Of a stretch of DNA of 64,000 bases, positions 8,723 to 17,741 are shown one piece after another (positions within the stretch are counted from its first letter, which is position 1; each line of letters opens with the position of its first letter). Location of the stretch: NCBI RefSeq assembly GCF_006717045.1, contig NZ_VFPH01000001.1:1302001-1366000 (forward strand), given 5' to 3'. The notes below the pieces were generated by a model. That model was not told where the DNA came from. It did no database searches and was given only the letters and a program-made list of their open reading frames with translations. This DNA comes from Pseudonocardia cypriaca. GTDB lineage: Bacteria; Actinomycetota; Actinomycetes; Mycobacteriales; Pseudonocardiaceae. A program made the position numbers and the translations under genes.

Positions 8723-8730
8723 CCACACGC
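8697..8730 (+). repeat. Dispersed repeat, copy 1 (G-run of 5)
   Basis: GTGTCCGA, five G, AGTTGCGCAC, TAACCACACGC. The same unit recurs at 17520, 23104 and 33817, differing mainly in the G-run length. Here it overlaps the 3' end of the recombinase remnant and its TAA stop. Confidence 0.85.
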
Positions 8731-9100
8731 CTCGTGCTGCCGTGAGTTCTGGAGGGGCCATCGCACTCCCCACGCGAAAGGTGAGGACAGGCGTCGATGA
8801 TCGACATCGGCAACAACGCCCATCCACTGCGAGGTGGATCTTGCTAGTCAGCCCGCTTCTGGACCGGCCGAGCGCTTCACCGTCGACCGCGAGCTGTTCG
8901 ATCCGGTCGGCGGCACAGCCGGCTTTCTCCGGGCCCCGGCAGCGTGCTGATGGGCCTGGACATCACTGGAGTCGACACTGAGGATCCGTTCCACGGCGCC
9001 GGCCGAGTCGTCCTTGACCCCCGCGGCGTCCAGGACGCGTTTCCCAGGTGCCGTCAGCAGGACATGCCTCAGCCGCCTCCAGTTCCGGGGCTAGCTATGG
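8731..9100. other. Non-coding remnant stretch
   Basis: About 370 bases between the repeat and the BAAT-like gene. On the minus strand near 9070-8990 a short frame RHVLLTAPGKRVLDAAG is faintly like a MarR-type regulator C-terminus, but it is too short to call. No other feature is visible. Confidence 0.4.
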
Positions 9101-11080
9101 CTAGCGCCTGCGGGTCCTTACCGCGCGACGACGGTCGCCGGAGGCCGCCGTCACCGCGGACAGGAACTTCGTGATCCTCGTCGTTGCCCTGCGCTGAGCC
9201 ACGGCCTGGGCCGTCCTGGTGCCGCCAAGGGCGATGCCGTCCGTCCACTGGGCGTCGGTAGGCAGCACGCCGAGCCGGACGAGATGCCCGGCCCCCCGGC
9301 AGCTCAGATGCTCGTCGGACGAGCGGAGTCTGCGGCCGAGTACCTCCTGCGCCATCGGTCCCGACGGCCACACAGCATCCTCGGTTCCGGTGACCAGCAG
9401 CAGGGGGCCGCCAGCCTGCTCAGCCGGGATGCGCGCATCGGCCGCCCCCGTTGCCGGCCCACGCAATCCGGCCTCGTAAGCGGGTCGCAGGCGAATCAGC
9501 GTCGGACGGTGCGCCGCGGTGTGGCGGCTCACCCACCACGCGTTGCGCACCAGCTGCGACGTCAGCGCGCCACTGCGCACCGGCAACCACGGTACGTCCC
9601 GACCCGCAACTGTCCACGATGGAGCGTCGGGGATCTCGCCTTCGGGTCCGATCGCCTGCCACGTAACGCTGCTGGGGCTGATCAACACCAAGCCGCGACA
9701 ACGGGGCCCCCCGGATGTGCAGACAGTGGACAGCAGGCCCTCCGCACCGCGTGACACCGCCATGCCCGCCACCCGCTCTGAGTCCACTTCGGAGTGATCT
9801 GCCAGGAACCGGACGGCCGTGCCGAACCGCTCCAAGGGCACCGCGACGATGGGTGCGCCCTTGTCCACCCAGCTCGCGGCAAGGGCCGCGAAGCCGCGGG
9901 ACGCGAGCAGCATCGCGTGACCGACCTGCGACTCGAAGCCGCCCTCCGAACCACCGAAGCAGGCAACCGCCGGCCAGCTGTCATCCGGCGCCGTGCCCGG
10001 GGGCAACGCCAGCAGCCCCGGCCTGCCGTCGATCTCCACGGTGGAGCAACGCACACCCGCCGCCGCGGGGTGTCGACGGACCGTGCGCCGAACCTCGCCG
10101 ACCCGCTCCACACGGGCAGTCACGGTCACCAGCCACGGATCGGTCGGCGGAATGAACAGGTCGGGCGTCACGCCGTCGGCGGCGAACCGCATAGCCCACA
10201 ACGGCGCGTCGCCATCGGCGCGCTCCCAGTCCCCCGACAGCGGGTCGAGTACGGCGATGTCGACGGGGCCCGACAGCGGCGCGGCGAACTCGGCAGCAGA
10301 CCGCCACAAGCGCCCGTGCAGATCGTTACCGGTCGCCGTCAGCTCGACCGCGGAACCGGCTGGCGCCCCGTGGAGTGTCACGGCGAACGGCTCGTCGTGG
10401 CGGGAGTCCTGCGGCACGTCGAGCACAAGTGTGTCGGACGCGAGGTCAGGCGGCGCCGACGACTGCGTCGCAACGGCCGGCGTCTCGTCGGTCTCACGCT
10501 GCTCGACAGGCGCGCAGCGGCTCTCGAACCAAGGCGGGGCAAGGCCCGATGCCGACGCGGCCAGCCCGAGCAGCACGCAGGGAAGCACCCAGTAGCAGAT
10601 GACGGACAGCAACCCGGTGTCGTGGATCGTGGCGGCCTCGTCGACGAGTGGCGGGATCATCGTGACAGCCGTCATGGCGGCGAAGACCGCGACCCACAAC
10701 CACGTCATCGTGGTGGTCACGCCGCGAAACCTGTCGCTGCGAGCGGTCGTGGCGTCAACGAGGTCGGCGGTGTACTCCCAGACGAACGGCCGCCCGACCA
10801 GCAGCCCGACGAGCGCGATCAGGAAGAGACCAAGGTTGCCCAGCGGCTGGAGCCAGCGTTCGAGGACGGCGTCGGCGAACACGAAGGCGGCAAGCGTCAG
10901 GATCGCGAACACCACGAGGCTACCGAGGTCGAAGAGGCGCCAGGGCTGGCGGCGCAGCCTGGACACCACCTGCGTCCCAACCGCAACGGCGAGCACGAGG
11001 CACACCACCAGGCGGAACACCACGTTGCCGATCAGCACCCAGTACAGGACCCACGGCAGGAACCCCAGCACGAACCCCAA
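9101..11080 (-). CDS. Membrane-anchored acyl-CoA thioesterase / BAAT-like alpha/beta hydrolase
   Basis: A 659-residue fusion. Residues 1-200 hold about five hydrophobic helices (MGFVLGFLPWVLYWVLIGNV first). Residues 215-330 resemble the thioesterase/BAAT N-terminal beta domain (FAVTLHGAPAGSAVELTATG). Residues 350-600 are an alpha/beta hydrolase with a GMAVSRGAEGLL nucleophile elbow (Ser in the AVSRGAE context) and a likely catalytic His in SCRGAGHLVR. BAAT-family proteins transfer or hydrolyse acyl-CoA thioesters and normally lack membrane helices. The first codon is TTG at 11080 preceded by GGAGG; an in-frame GTG shortly after is an alternative. Neighbours give no pathway context. Confidence 0.78.
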   Translation of the reverse strand: MGFVLGFLPWVLYWVLIGNVVFRLVVCLVLAVAVGTQVVSRLRRQPWRLFDLGSLVVFAILTLAAFVFADAVLERWLQPLGNLGLFLIALVGLLVGRPFVWEYTADLVDATTARSDRFRGVTTTMTWLWVAVFAAMTAVTMIPPLVDEAATIHDTGLLSVICYWVLPCVLLGLAASASGLAPPWFESRCAPVEQRETDETPAVATQSSAPPDLASDTLVLDVPQDSRHDEPFAVTLHGAPAGSAVELTATGNDLHGRLWRSAAEFAAPLSGPVDIAVLDPLSGDWERADGDAPLWAMRFAADGVTPDLFIPPTDPWLVTVTARVERVGEVRRTVRRHPAAAGVRCSTVEIDGRPGLLALPPGTAPDDSWPAVACFGGSEGGFESQVGHAMLLASRGFAALAASWVDKGAPIVAVPLERFGTAVRFLADHSEVDSERVAGMAVSRGAEGLLSTVCTSGGPRCRGLVLISPSSVTWQAIGPEGEIPDAPSWTVAGRDVPWLPVRSGALTSQLVRNAWWVSRHTAAHRPTLIRLRPAYEAGLRGPATGAADARIPAEQAGGPLLLVTGTEDAVWPSGPMAQEVLGRRLRSSDEHLSCRGAGHLVRLGVLPTDAQWTDGIALGGTRTAQAVAQRRATTRITKFLSAVTAASGDRRRAVRTRRR

Positions 11081-11134
11081 AGCCCGCCTCCGATGCGCTA
11101 CCGCTGCTTCGGGCGTACCGGAACTGCGTGACCG

Positions 11135-11380
11135 TTGCCACAGCCGCGGGCAGGTTCACCTGTTCAGCCGCTGGTGGACGCTACGCACGGTGGGCGCCAG
11201 GTGTCGCGGATCTTCGACAGCGCGAACGGTGGCAGCGAGAACCCCGTTGGGACGGTGCTGCCCGGCAAGTCGACCACGTTCGCCTTCGCGTTGTCGCTCG
11301 CGGAAGCCGTGGGCGAGCTGCAGCTCGAGGTCACCCCCGGTTTCCTTGGCGGGCCGGCCATCTTCACCGGGCAAGTGTGA
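11135..11380 (+). pseudogene. C-terminal piece of an unknown protein
   Basis: The frame ends SRIFDSANGGSENPVGTVLP, GKSTTFAFALSLAEAVGELQ, LEVTPGFLGGPAIFTGQV and a stop. The pattern of a beta-rich domain ending in xxxFTGxV resembles the tail of DUF4352-like extracellular domains. There is no plausible start or signal sequence upstream, so this appears to be a gene tail. Confidence 0.4.
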
Positions 11381-11499
11381 TGTGGGCGGCAGGCGAAGGC
11401 GTGGATCGGCGTCTTCAGGTTCGTCGTGATCGTGGGCTCGTGCCAGAACGCGCTCCACAACGACGACGATCTGCCGGCTGAGTTCTCGGCTCTATCGCG

Positions 11500-11665
11500 C
11501 CATGGGTTTCTGCACGCCAGAGGAGTACGAGCGCTTCCTGCGACAGTGCCCGGTCTTCGAAGAGCAGCTCATCGAGGACGGCCTCCTGTTGCGCAAGTAC
11601 TGGTTCTCCGTGAGCGACCAGGAGCAGGAGCGGCGTTTCCGTTCCCGAATGGAGGATGTCGGGGG
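11500..11665 (+). pseudogene. Polyphosphate kinase 2 (PPK2) fragment
   Basis: VMGFCTPEEYERFLRQCPVF, EEQLIEDGLLLRKYWFSVSD and QEQERRFRSRMED are nearly canonical PPK2 sequence: the region between Walker B and the lid-proximal RFxxR segment. Upstream Walker motifs and the downstream C-terminal third are absent. The frame runs straight on into an unrelated TPR protein, giving a chimeric open frame. Confidence 0.8.
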
Positions 11666-12449
11666 CCAATCCGTACGCCCGGTGGCGGAAAGCGGCGGCC
11701 ACCACCCACCGCACACTCTCAGGGGCGCAAGTGGAAATGCGTCGCACCATCCCGACTTGCTGATGCGACTGGCCCGGTTCGAGTTGGAGGAGGGCCACCC
11801 CGAGCAAGCTGTCGGGCCTGCTCGGCGACTGATAGCCAGCAATCCGTAGATCGGGCGGGCACTGCTCACCGTTGCCCTGTTCGAGGCCGGGCGCCTCGCC
11901 GAGGATCCAGGACTGATCGACGCGGTCGTTGCGAACTGGCCGGAGAACCTGCGGCCGGACGACGTGGGGAGTGGTGTCGACGCGTGGCTGCTGATCAATG
12001 TCGCCCGTGCTCTGCTCGACGCCGATCGGCCGGCTGACGCCCGTGCACTGCTGGATCGTGCGCAGGACCTGGTCGATGACGATGTCGAGGTCTACCGGAC
12101 CCGCGGTTTCGCGAACGCGATCCTTGGTGTCTATACAGCCGCCAACTCCGACCTGGAACGTGCTGCCCGGTCCGGCACCGACTCGTGGCTCACGGCTCTG
12201 CGCGCGGAAGTTCTCCGAGTGAGCGGGCACCCGGATGACGCCCTCGCGCTCTTCGCCGAGCTCGACCCTGCCGACGAGCTCCGCTGGGTGGCGGCATCGC
12301 GAGCCGCCGCTATGGCCGCCCTCGGCGATGTCGACGGGGCCCTGGCGGCCTACGCAGAGGCGCTCCGGCGTGACCCGCGCGACGTCAACTCGCTCTGCGG
12401 GCTCGGCGAGCTCGAGCTGGACCGCCACCGCCCAGGGTCGGGCCGGTAG
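11666..12449 (+). pseudogene. TPR-repeat protein, 5'-truncated with internal TAG
   Basis: The frame shared with the PPK2 piece continues as PDLLMRLARFELEEGHPEQA, hits a TAG at 11847-11849, then resumes in the same frame as IGRALLTVALFEAGRLAEDP and further helices: LLINVARALLDADRPADARA, LLDRAQDLVDDDVEVYRTRG, AAMAALGDVDGALAAYAEAL. Paired A/B helices with the TPR spacing of small and large residues are evident. The N-terminus is replaced by the PPK2 fragment. A single nonsense codon and the lack of a proper start make it a pseudogene unless translation restarts downstream. Confidence 0.7.
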
Positions 12450-12782
12450 CCGGCGGCGTGCAGGAGGCTTGCCGCTCGGTGTAGGCGACGGGGCGGGTGA
12501 GTGACGCCGCCCCCGTCGCCGACACCGCACCGGCGAACGCGTAGTCGAGGTGCAGCCCGACGGCGGCGGCCTCAGCACGCCGCTCCCGTGCAGATCGAAC
12601 TCGGAAGGAGATGTCTCCGCGCTGCGGCCGTCACCCGCGACCGCGCCCCTGGCGGCACCCGCCGACCTGGGCACCGGGCACCGCGCACCTCGATCCTGAT
12701 CACCCCGCCCTCCAAGACCGGGCGCAGCCCAAGACCAGCAAGATCAACCCGGGGCATCGGGGCTAGACGGAGGGAGCCGGTC

Positions 12783-13211
12783 GTGGCTGACGAACCGATC
12801 ATCGGCGTGACTCAGTTCGACCTGATACTGGCGACGCGGCCATCCCGACGCGGCCGGTGGCGACCCGCATCACCTACACCGCATGCGACCCGTACGCAGT
12901 CCGGCTGTTCTTCTTCCTTGGCGGGGGGAAGCGGATCGCGTGGGTTGTGTCGCGTGAGCTCCTTGCCGAGGGTCTGCGCGTCCAGAGCGGGGTCGGCGAC
13001 TTCCGTCTCGGCCCGAGGGTCGGCCACCCGGGCTGCATCCAGGTGGCCCTGTCGTCCCCCATCCGGCGTGGTCCACTTCGCGGTGTCGTCCGACGAGCTG
13101 GACGCCTTCCTGCAGCGCACCTACGCGGTGGTCCCCCGTGACACCGAGATGGACTGCATCGACGTCGACGCTGCCATCGCGGCCGTCCTCGAGGAGGCCC
13201 AGCGTGGCTGA
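12783..13211 (+). pseudogene. SsgA-like (SALP) sporulation/cell-division protein, frameshifted
   Basis: From a GTG at 12783 the frame reads VADEPIIGVTQFDLILA, then shifts to a second frame carrying TRITYTACDPYAVRLFFFLG and IAWVVSRELLAEGLRVQSGV. It returns to the first frame for VVHFAVSSDELDAFLQRTYA and DTEMDCIDVDAAIAAVLEEA before the stop. Joined together these give one SsgA/SsgB-like domain (DPYAVRL and AFLxRTxAVVP are hallmarks). SALPs guide septum placement in sporulating actinomycetes. Two compensating frame changes are needed, at about 12840 and 13070. Confidence 0.7.
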
Positions 13212-13653
13212 CGACCGGCCCGCGGCCTCGCGGAGGGACAGGCCGTTCTACGGGCCGTGCGTCTGGCCGAACGACGGGGACGGCGGGCTTGGGAATCCTC
13301 GCTGAGGGTGGTCGGCGGCCCTGGCCGCGGCCGACGAGCCACGCCATCACCTGTATGCCCGCTGCGGCAATGACGCCCGCCGGGAGCCCGAGCAGGACGA
13401 TCAGGCCCCGTGGCAGGGCCCAGAGGGGCGCTGCGCGCATGCCCCACCGCGGAGGTTGTCCTGCGTCCTGCGGCCTGCCTTCGGCGTGTGAGCCCCGTCA
13501 CATAACGACCGCAATTGTGCGAACAGCCGTTGGGAGCCACCCGCAGAGGGTGAGACCGTCGGCATTGCCGACTCGCCAGGCCGGATCACCATGATCGGGT
13601 GAAGCGCTGCCCACGCCCGCCGCACACACTGGTCCGGTGACAGAGGGGCTTCG
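13212..13653. other. Stretch without a supportable gene
   Basis: About 440 bases. A short frame starting VADDRPAASRRDRPFYGPCV overlaps the end of the SALP remnant and stops after about 30 codons. I recognise nothing else. The last bases before 13654 (GTGACAGAGGGGCTTCG) hold the ribosome-binding region of the next gene. Confidence 0.4.
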
Positions 13654-14535
13654 ATGACGTACTCCATTCTCGGCCGCGATGCGTCCAACGGCGACCTGGG
13701 CGTTGCCGTTCAATCCAAGTTTCCCGGGGTCGGGAGTCTCGTCCCCTACGGCGAGGCCGACGTCGGAGTCGTCGCGACACAAGGGTTCGGAAACCCACGA
13801 CATGGATCTGTCGGCTTGATGCTGCTGAAATCCGGCGCCGCCCCGCAGCAAGCGCTCGAAGTGCTGCTCAATGACGACAGCCGGCGTCACAAGCGGCAGT
13901 TCGCCCTGGTCGACGGGCGCGGCCGCGTCGCCGCGTACACCGGGACCGATCTTCGCAGCTGGAACGGATGGTCAGGTAGCGCTGCGAGTCACGACTGCGT
14001 CGCGCTGGGGAACGGCCTCGCAGGCAGCGCTGTGGTCGATCGTATGATCACAACGTTCGAGGACTCTCGCGCATCTCTCGCGGAACGCCTCATGTTGGCC
14101 CTCCAGGCGGGCGAACGGGCCGGCGGTGACATACGAGGTCAGCAATCCGCCGCGCTGCTGGTGGTTCGACGCAACGGCGGCTATGGATCACTCGACGACC
14201 GGCACGTGGTGATCTCCATATACGACCACGAGCAGCCGATCCAGGAACTGCTGCGGTGCTACCAGTTGCACCGACTCTCCTACTTTCCGAGCGACCCGAC
14301 GAACCTGGTTCCGATCGACCCTGAACTCGCTCTCGAACTGAAGAGCCTGATGGCAGCCCACGGCTACTACCGAGGGGAACTGGATGACAGCTGGGACGCG
14401 TCCAACCAAAGGCAGCTGGAGCTGTTTCTGGGCAGCGAGAACTACGACAACCGCATCGACAACGGCGGCCTGTTCGATCTCGAGGTCCTCGCCGACCTGC
14501 GCCTCAGGTATGGCCATCAGAGCACGACCGAGTAG
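13654..14535 (+). CDS. DUF1028 (Ntn-hydrolase-like) protein with C-terminal peptidoglycan-binding-type region
   Basis: A 293-residue protein starting MTYSILGRDASNGDLGVAVQ, the conserved N-terminus of DUF1028 proteins. These have an Ntn-hydrolase-like fold and often accompany peptidases and amidohydrolases. GVVATQGFGNPRHGSVGLML and HDCVALGNGLAGSAVV are further family signatures. The last 80 residues (LALELKSLMAAHGYYRGELD...RQLELFLGSENYDNR) match the putative peptidoglycan-binding tail found on many members. It is followed at about 100 bases by an amidotransferase and then an M20 peptidase, which suggests peptide or amino-acid derivative breakdown. Confidence 0.85.
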   Translation: MTYSILGRDASNGDLGVAVQSKFPGVGSLVPYGEADVGVVATQGFGNPRHGSVGLMLLKSGAAPQQALEVLLNDDSRRHKRQFALVDGRGRVAAYTGTDLRSWNGWSGSAASHDCVALGNGLAGSAVVDRMITTFEDSRASLAERLMLALQAGERAGGDIRGQQSAALLVVRRNGGYGSLDDRHVVISIYDHEQPIQELLRCYQLHRLSYFPSDPTNLVPIDPELALELKSLMAAHGYYRGELDDSWDASNQRQLELFLGSENYDNRIDNGGLFDLEVLADLRLRYGHQSTTE

Positions 14536-14638
14536 GCGGCACGCCGGGCTCACCCTCGACGGGTGAAGGTTCGGTAGGCCGGGCGTGGTTCATTGGCGGC
14601 CCGGGGGTTGGGTCGGTTCAGAGCCAGGCGAGGTTGCG

Positions 14639-15472
14639 ATGTGCAGGTGGATGGCCTACTTCGGAGACCCGGTCCCCGTCGAGGATCTGCTGTTCCGGCC
14701 GGAACACTCGATCATCGACCAGAGCCTGCATGCCAAGCTCGGGGGCTTCACCACGAACGGTGACGGCTTCGGCATCGGGTGGTACGGCACCGGCTCGGTG
14801 CCTGCCGTGTTCAAGAGCACCCATCCCGCCTGGAGCGACGAGAATCTGCACGAGATCGCCGTACAGATCAACACCCCGCTGCTGTTCGCACACGTCCGCG
14901 CCTCGAGCGGAACGCCCGTACAGCGCAGCAACTGCCACCCCTTCCGGTATGGCCGCTGGCTGTGGATGCACAACGGCTCACTCGCGAGATTCCCTGAGCT
15001 CAAGCACGACATGATGATGGCGGTCGACCCGGCGCTGTATCCGAAGATCGAAGGATCGACCGACACCGAAGCCCTGTTCTTCCTGGCTCTCACCTTCGGC
15101 CTGACCGAGGACCCGCCGGGCGCGGTCGCCCGCGCGGTCGGTCTCGTCGAAGAGATCGGCCGGCGCCGCGGAGTGGAATTCCCGGTCCATATGACGGTTG
15201 CCACCACCGACGGCGAGTCGATCTGGGCGTTCCGCTACTCGAGCGAGGGAAACACGAGCTCGCTGTACCACTCGACCGATGTCGCCCAGCTCCGGCAGCT
15301 GTATCCGGAGCTGGACATCCTCGACCGCCTGGGACCCGATACCCGCTTGATCGTCTCCGAACCGCTGCGTGACCTGCCCGGAGCGTGGAAGGAGGTCCCG
15401 GACGGCTCGTGGGGGTTGGTGCGCAGGGGCAAGCAGGAGATCCATCCCTTCGAGCCGGTCCAGGGCGGCTGA
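14639..15472 (+). CDS. Class II glutamine amidotransferase (YafJ-like)
   Basis: Begins MCRWMAYFGDPVPVEDLLF. Cys2 is the catalytic N-terminal nucleophile after Met removal, so the ATG at 14639 is the real start, not an earlier GTG. GGFTTNGDGFGIGWYG, LLFAHVRASSGTPVQRSNCH, WLWMHNGSL and EGSTDTEALFFLAL are the conserved glutaminase-site blocks. The length of 277 residues fits a stand-alone YafJ/DUF-type amidotransferase without a synthase domain. The stop lies 6 bases before the M20 peptidase start, so the two are very probably cotranscribed. The acceptor substrate is unknown. Confidence 0.9.
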   Translation: MCRWMAYFGDPVPVEDLLFRPEHSIIDQSLHAKLGGFTTNGDGFGIGWYGTGSVPAVFKSTHPAWSDENLHEIAVQINTPLLFAHVRASSGTPVQRSNCHPFRYGRWLWMHNGSLARFPELKHDMMMAVDPALYPKIEGSTDTEALFFLALTFGLTEDPPGAVARAVGLVEEIGRRRGVEFPVHMTVATTDGESIWAFRYSSEGNTSSLYHSTDVAQLRQLYPELDILDRLGPDTRLIVSEPLRDLPGAWKEVPDGSWGLVRRGKQEIHPFEPVQGG

Positions 15473-15478
15473 CCGGGG

Positions 15479-16849
15479 GTGGGTGAGCACTCGGTGATCG
15501 ACGTCGAACTGCGCGAACGCATCGCCGCCCTGATGCCGCAGGCCCGTGAAGAGCTGTCCGAGCTCGTCGCCATCCGGTCGGTCGCCGACCCGCGCCAGTT
15601 CCCTCCGGAGGAGTGCCTGCACGCCGCGGAGTGGGTGGCCGACCGGTTCGCCTGCGTCGGCTTCGACGACGTACGACTCGTCGAGACGGCGGACGGGAGC
15701 AACGCGGTCATCGGGTCGCGAGCATGTGCGAACGCGGACGCCCCGACCGTGCTGCTGTACGCGCACTACGACGTGCAGCCCCCGCTAGACGAAGGGGCAT
15801 GGCACACGCCGCCGTTCCGACTGACCGAGGTGAACGGCCGCTGGTACGGACGCGGGGCGGCCGACTGCAAGGGCAACATCCTGGTGCACCTGACGGCGCT
15901 GCGGGCGCTCGGGGAAGGCGTTCCCGTCAACCTGAAGCTGGTCGTCGAAGGATCCGAGGAGCAGGGCACCGGCGGGCTCGAGTCGTTCGTCCCCGAGCAC
16001 CCCGACCTCCTCCGCGCCGACACGATCCTCGTCTGCGACACCGGCAACGCGGCGGTTGGCCGGCCCGCCGTCACGGTGAGCCTGCGCGGAATGGTCAACG
16101 TCGTCGTGGCAGTGGAGGCGCTCACCTCGGAACTGCACTCCGGTGTCTTCGGTGGCGCCGCACCCGACGCCCTTGCCGCGCTCGTTGCGATGCTGGCGAC
16201 GCTGCGCGACGAACAGGGCAACACGTCCGTGCAGGGCCTGCCGAACACGCAGGTCTGGCCGGGCGCTGCCTACCCCCCGGAGCAGTTCAGGCACGACGCC
16301 GGCCTGCCGGAGGAAGCGATGCTGCTGGGCGACGGCACCGTCGCCGACATGCTCTGGGCGCGTTCGGCACTCACCATCCTCGGGATCGACTGTCCACGCG
16401 TCGTCGGGTCGGCTGCCGCCATCGCGCCGCGGGCCCGGGCACGCCTGAACCTGCGCATCCCGCCGGGCGTCACACCCGAGCAGGCAACTGCGGCGCTCGC
16501 CCGCCACCTGAAGGAGGTGGCGCCATGGCAGGTCCGGGTGACGGTGGACGTCGAGACGGCCGGCCATCCCTTCCTTGCGGCGACGACCGGGCCCGCCTAC
16601 CGGGCGATGAGCGACGCGATGGAGGCCGCGTACGGCACACCGATGACCGAGCTCGGACAGGGAGGCTCCATCCCGCTCTGCACCGTGTTCGCGAACACCT
16701 ACCCCGAAGCGGAGATCGTCCTGATCGGGGTGGAGGAGCCGCTGACCCTGATCCACGCGCCCAACGAGAGCGTCGATCCCGAGGAGATCGCGGACATGGC
16801 TCTCACAGAGGCGCTGTTCCTGCAGATCTACTCGGCGGCCTGCGGCTGA
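15479..16849 (+). CDS. M20-family metallopeptidase / dipeptidase
   Basis: A 456-residue M20/M25/M40 zinc hydrolase. Metal and catalytic motifs: LLYAHYDVQPP (His ligand and catalytic Asp), GRGAADCKGN (bridging Asp), VVEGSEEQGTGGLESF (general-base Glu-Glu), VCDTGNAA, and a late His in EPLTLIHAPNESVDPEEIADMA. HSGVFGGAAPDAL marks the dimerisation/lid domain. The GTG at 15479 is used; a second GTG at 15494 is possible. The enzyme probably cleaves dipeptides or acylated amino acids. It is the last gene of the DUF1028-amidotransferase-peptidase group. Confidence 0.92.
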   Translation: MGEHSVIDVELRERIAALMPQAREELSELVAIRSVADPRQFPPEECLHAAEWVADRFACVGFDDVRLVETADGSNAVIGSRACANADAPTVLLYAHYDVQPPLDEGAWHTPPFRLTEVNGRWYGRGAADCKGNILVHLTALRALGEGVPVNLKLVVEGSEEQGTGGLESFVPEHPDLLRADTILVCDTGNAAVGRPAVTVSLRGMVNVVVAVEALTSELHSGVFGGAAPDALAALVAMLATLRDEQGNTSVQGLPNTQVWPGAAYPPEQFRHDAGLPEEAMLLGDGTVADMLWARSALTILGIDCPRVVGSAAAIAPRARARLNLRIPPGVTPEQATAALARHLKEVAPWQVRVTVDVETAGHPFLAATTGPAYRAMSDAMEAAYGTPMTELGQGGSIPLCTVFANTYPEAEIVLIGVEEPLTLIHAPNESVDPEEIADMALTEALFLQIYSAACG

Positions 16850-16949
16850 GCCTTCGACCACCTGATCGAGGCGAGGCGACTGCCCGGAGGACGAGCCACC
16901 TTCGGCGCATGCAACGTTTCGAGTACCAGGTCCTGCAGACGCGCCAGAG

Positions 16950-17123
16950 CATGATCGGCGGCAAGTTCTCGCCGGACAAGCTGGAGGACGTTCTCAACGA
17001 CGAAGCCCGGTCTGGTGCGGCAAGCAGGTTGGCGGGCGAGACGCCCATCCGGGACAGCAGCAGTCTCGCCGCAGCGAGCTCGACGTGGTGTGCGGTGGCC
17101 GTGTTGGTCTCTTCGGCCGTCAT
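16950..17123 (-). pseudogene. N-terminal fragment of a tyrosine-type integrase
   Basis: On the minus strand the frame starts MTAEETNTATAHHVELAAAR and continues LLLSRMGVSPANLLAAPDRA. This is the N-terminus of actinobacterial site-specific integrases that sit beside AbrB-like genes. It then loses similarity after about 40 residues, and the arm and catalytic domains are gone. It directly follows the AbrB-like remnant at 17514-17120 in the usual order of such cassettes. Confidence 0.55.
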
Positions 17124-17514
17124 GCGGGCTCACCGCCCATCGGATGGCCGCGATCCACAGGTCGGACTGTGTCTCCTGATCGGATATGTCGTGCGGCGAT
17201 CATCGCGTCGGGAAGCGCGGGTGGGCACACCAGCAGCTCCTGGCGCATCGGGTCGGCGGCGAGCAGGACCGGTCGCCGACGCGCAGGCCGCACCAGTTGC
17301 GCACCCGGGTCGGCAAGGCCAGGTGACCGTGGCCGGTGGTGCGAAACGCCCCTGCCGGGTCGGCACGGACGATCAAGGCGCCGGCCGTCTCGGCTATGTC
17401 GAGGCGCAGGGCAGGTGACCAGCCCAGGGCGCGCATCACCGATCGCTCCGCGATCCGGCCGCACCGATCCACGGCTGCGACCACAGTCACCTGACTTGAC
17501 GCAGGTGTGCGCAT
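17120..17514 (-). pseudogene. AbrB/MazE/SpoVT-like DNA-binding protein, frameshifted
   Basis: Starting at ATG 17514 the product is MRTPASSQVTVVAAVDRCGR, then IAERSVMRALGWSPALRLDI, HGHLALPTRVRNWCGLRVGD. After a frame change it continues RPVLLAADPMRQELLVCPPA, which restores the expected swapped-hairpin pattern (LPxxVRxxCGLxxGDxVLLAADP). A related but more degraded copy lies at 33151-33620. In both places the dispersed repeat is just upstream of the start. In other actinobacteria such genes neighbour integrases, as here. Confidence 0.65.
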
Positions 17515-17519
17515 TTTCT

Positions 17520-17553
17520 GTGTCCGAGGGGGAGTTGCGCATTAACCACACGC
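17520..17553 (+). repeat. Dispersed repeat, copy 2 (G-run of 5)
   Basis: Identical to copy 1 except for T in place of C at AGTTGCGCAT. It lies 5 bases upstream of the start of the AbrB-like pseudogene (opposite strand). Confidence 0.85.
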
Positions 17554-17741
17554 ATCGCCCTTCAATGATCAAGAAGGCGTGTTCCACTGGTCCCCGAACG
17601 AAATTGGTCAACTCTTCGCCAACTGCCGAAGGTCGTCGCGTGAACTTACCGTGATCGAGCTGTAGCTGTTCGGAGCTAACGATTGTGTCGCCACTGGTCG
17701 TGAATGGTGTGATCGGCGTCTCAGCAGGGAAGGGGAGGGGT

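Noticed and set aside
8697..8730. Dispersed repeat as the 3' end of a tRNA gene (GTGTCCGAGGGGG resembles an inverted tRNA-Ser/Leu acceptor end)
   Set aside because: The T-arm consensus GTTCAA is absent and no tRNA body is found on either side of any of the four copies.
9794..11131. Long plus-strand frame inside the BAAT-like gene
   Set aside because: Arg/His/Gly-rich shadow without domains; the minus-strand product has recognisable hydrolase motifs.
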